The translations under genes were made by a program, and so were the position numbers. DNA of 17,047 nt. Origin: Aquificaceae bacterium UBA2488 (GTDB taxonomy: Bacteria; Aquificota; Aquificia; Aquificales; Aquificaceae). The notes beneath the pieces were generated by a model. It had not been told where the DNA came from and did not search any database. It worked only from the letters and a program-made list of their open reading frames with translations. This document shows, piece after piece, positions 16,904-17,047 of the stretch (its first letter is position 1; each line of letters opens with the position of its first letter). The stretch is taken from contig DDOS01000084.1 of NCBI GenBank assembly GCA_002341805.1, positions 1 to 17,047 of the forward strand. Reading direction: 5' to 3'.

Positions 16904-17047
16904 GTGAATTTTAAAAATGTATTTTTGATAAACCTCGGTTTTTTAGTTTTTAGGATAATATATGTAATTTATTATCCTATATCCTTAGACCCGGAGGAAG
17001 CTCAGTATTGGAATTGGTCAAGACATATAGATTTTAGCTATTATTCT
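16904..17047 (+). CDS. ArnT/PMT-type (GT39/GT83-like) membrane glycosyltransferase, N-terminal part
   Basis: The first 48 codons run off the window edge. After a hydrophobic helix (FLINLGFLVFRIIYVIYYPI) comes SLDPEEAQYWNWSRHIDFSYYS, the first extracytoplasmic loop of ArnT/dolichyl-phosphate-mannose transferase relatives (typically DEAYYWLWSxxLxxSYY), with the catalytic Asp-Glu or Glu-Glu pair. Such enzymes move a sugar from a polyprenyl phosphate to lipid A, protein or another glycan outside the inner membrane. The GTG at 16904 is favoured because TATAAT lies 7 nt upstream; the frame is open only back to 16871. Divergent from sat/cysC with 158 bp between. Confidence 0.75.
   Translation, partial: MNFKNVFLINLGFLVFRIIYVIYYPISLDPEEAQYWNWSRHIDFSYYS

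Overview
The window looks like a low-GC thermophilic Gram-negative chromosome, most plausibly Aquificota (a Hydrogenobaculum-like organism). This is an inference from three things: a fused ATP sulfurylase/APS kinase of the Aquifex type, lipid A (LpxI) and peptidoglycan (Alr, MurA) genes that imply an outer membrane, and a very compact rimP-nusA-rlmD-murA operon. No database search was possible, so the genus is not proven.

Layout. 1-662 is the tail and right end of an IS256-family element that has cut the 5' end off an HU/IHF-type gene, now a pseudogene. 662-1600 is an apparently intact Rpn/transposase_31-type PD-(D/E)XK nuclease. 1780-4469 is a tandem set of three exported proteins headed by a glycine-rich lipoprotein with two DTG aspartic-protease-like motifs. 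4515-6932 is an accessory scar zone: a 5'-truncated GAF-GGDEF diguanylate cyclase gene, a solitary IS256-like end, about 500 bp without genes that holds a striking 11-bp-phased GGTACC array, a 5'-truncated ImmA/IrrE-like gene, a 308-bp internally deleted IS256-like (MITE-like) element, and a YbjQ/UPF0145 gene whose start codon lies inside that element. 7036-9117 (minus strand) is a housekeeping run of lpxI, a small six-cysteine secreted protein and alr. 9205-9961 is a decayed AAA-ATPase/PD-(D/E)XK gene. 10103-14007 is the overlapping rimP-nusA-rlmD-murA operon. 14147-16745 is a convergent pair: a PAPS-type sulfotransferase and the bifunctional PAPS synthase. From 16904 the first 48 codons of an ArnT/PMT-type glycosyltransferase run off the right edge.

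Two patterns stand out. First, four different genes (HU, GAF-GGDEF, ImmA-like, YbjQ) all lose their 5' ends exactly at IS256-like terminal repeats, and two of the resulting reading frames start inside the repeat. Second, lpxI, rimP, the sulfotransferase, sat-cysC and the glycosyltransferase each carry TATAAT only 6-8 nt before the start codon with no Shine-Dalgarno, as leaderless transcripts would. The 9205 pseudogene has a similar, weaker box. By contrast, the secreted-protein operon has a strong AGGAGG leader.

Functional links: sulfate is activated to PAPS by Sat-CysC and could be used directly by the adjoining sulfotransferase, beside a membrane sugar transferase, which suggests a sulfated or otherwise modified surface glycan. 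LpxI, Alr and MurA all serve the cell envelope.
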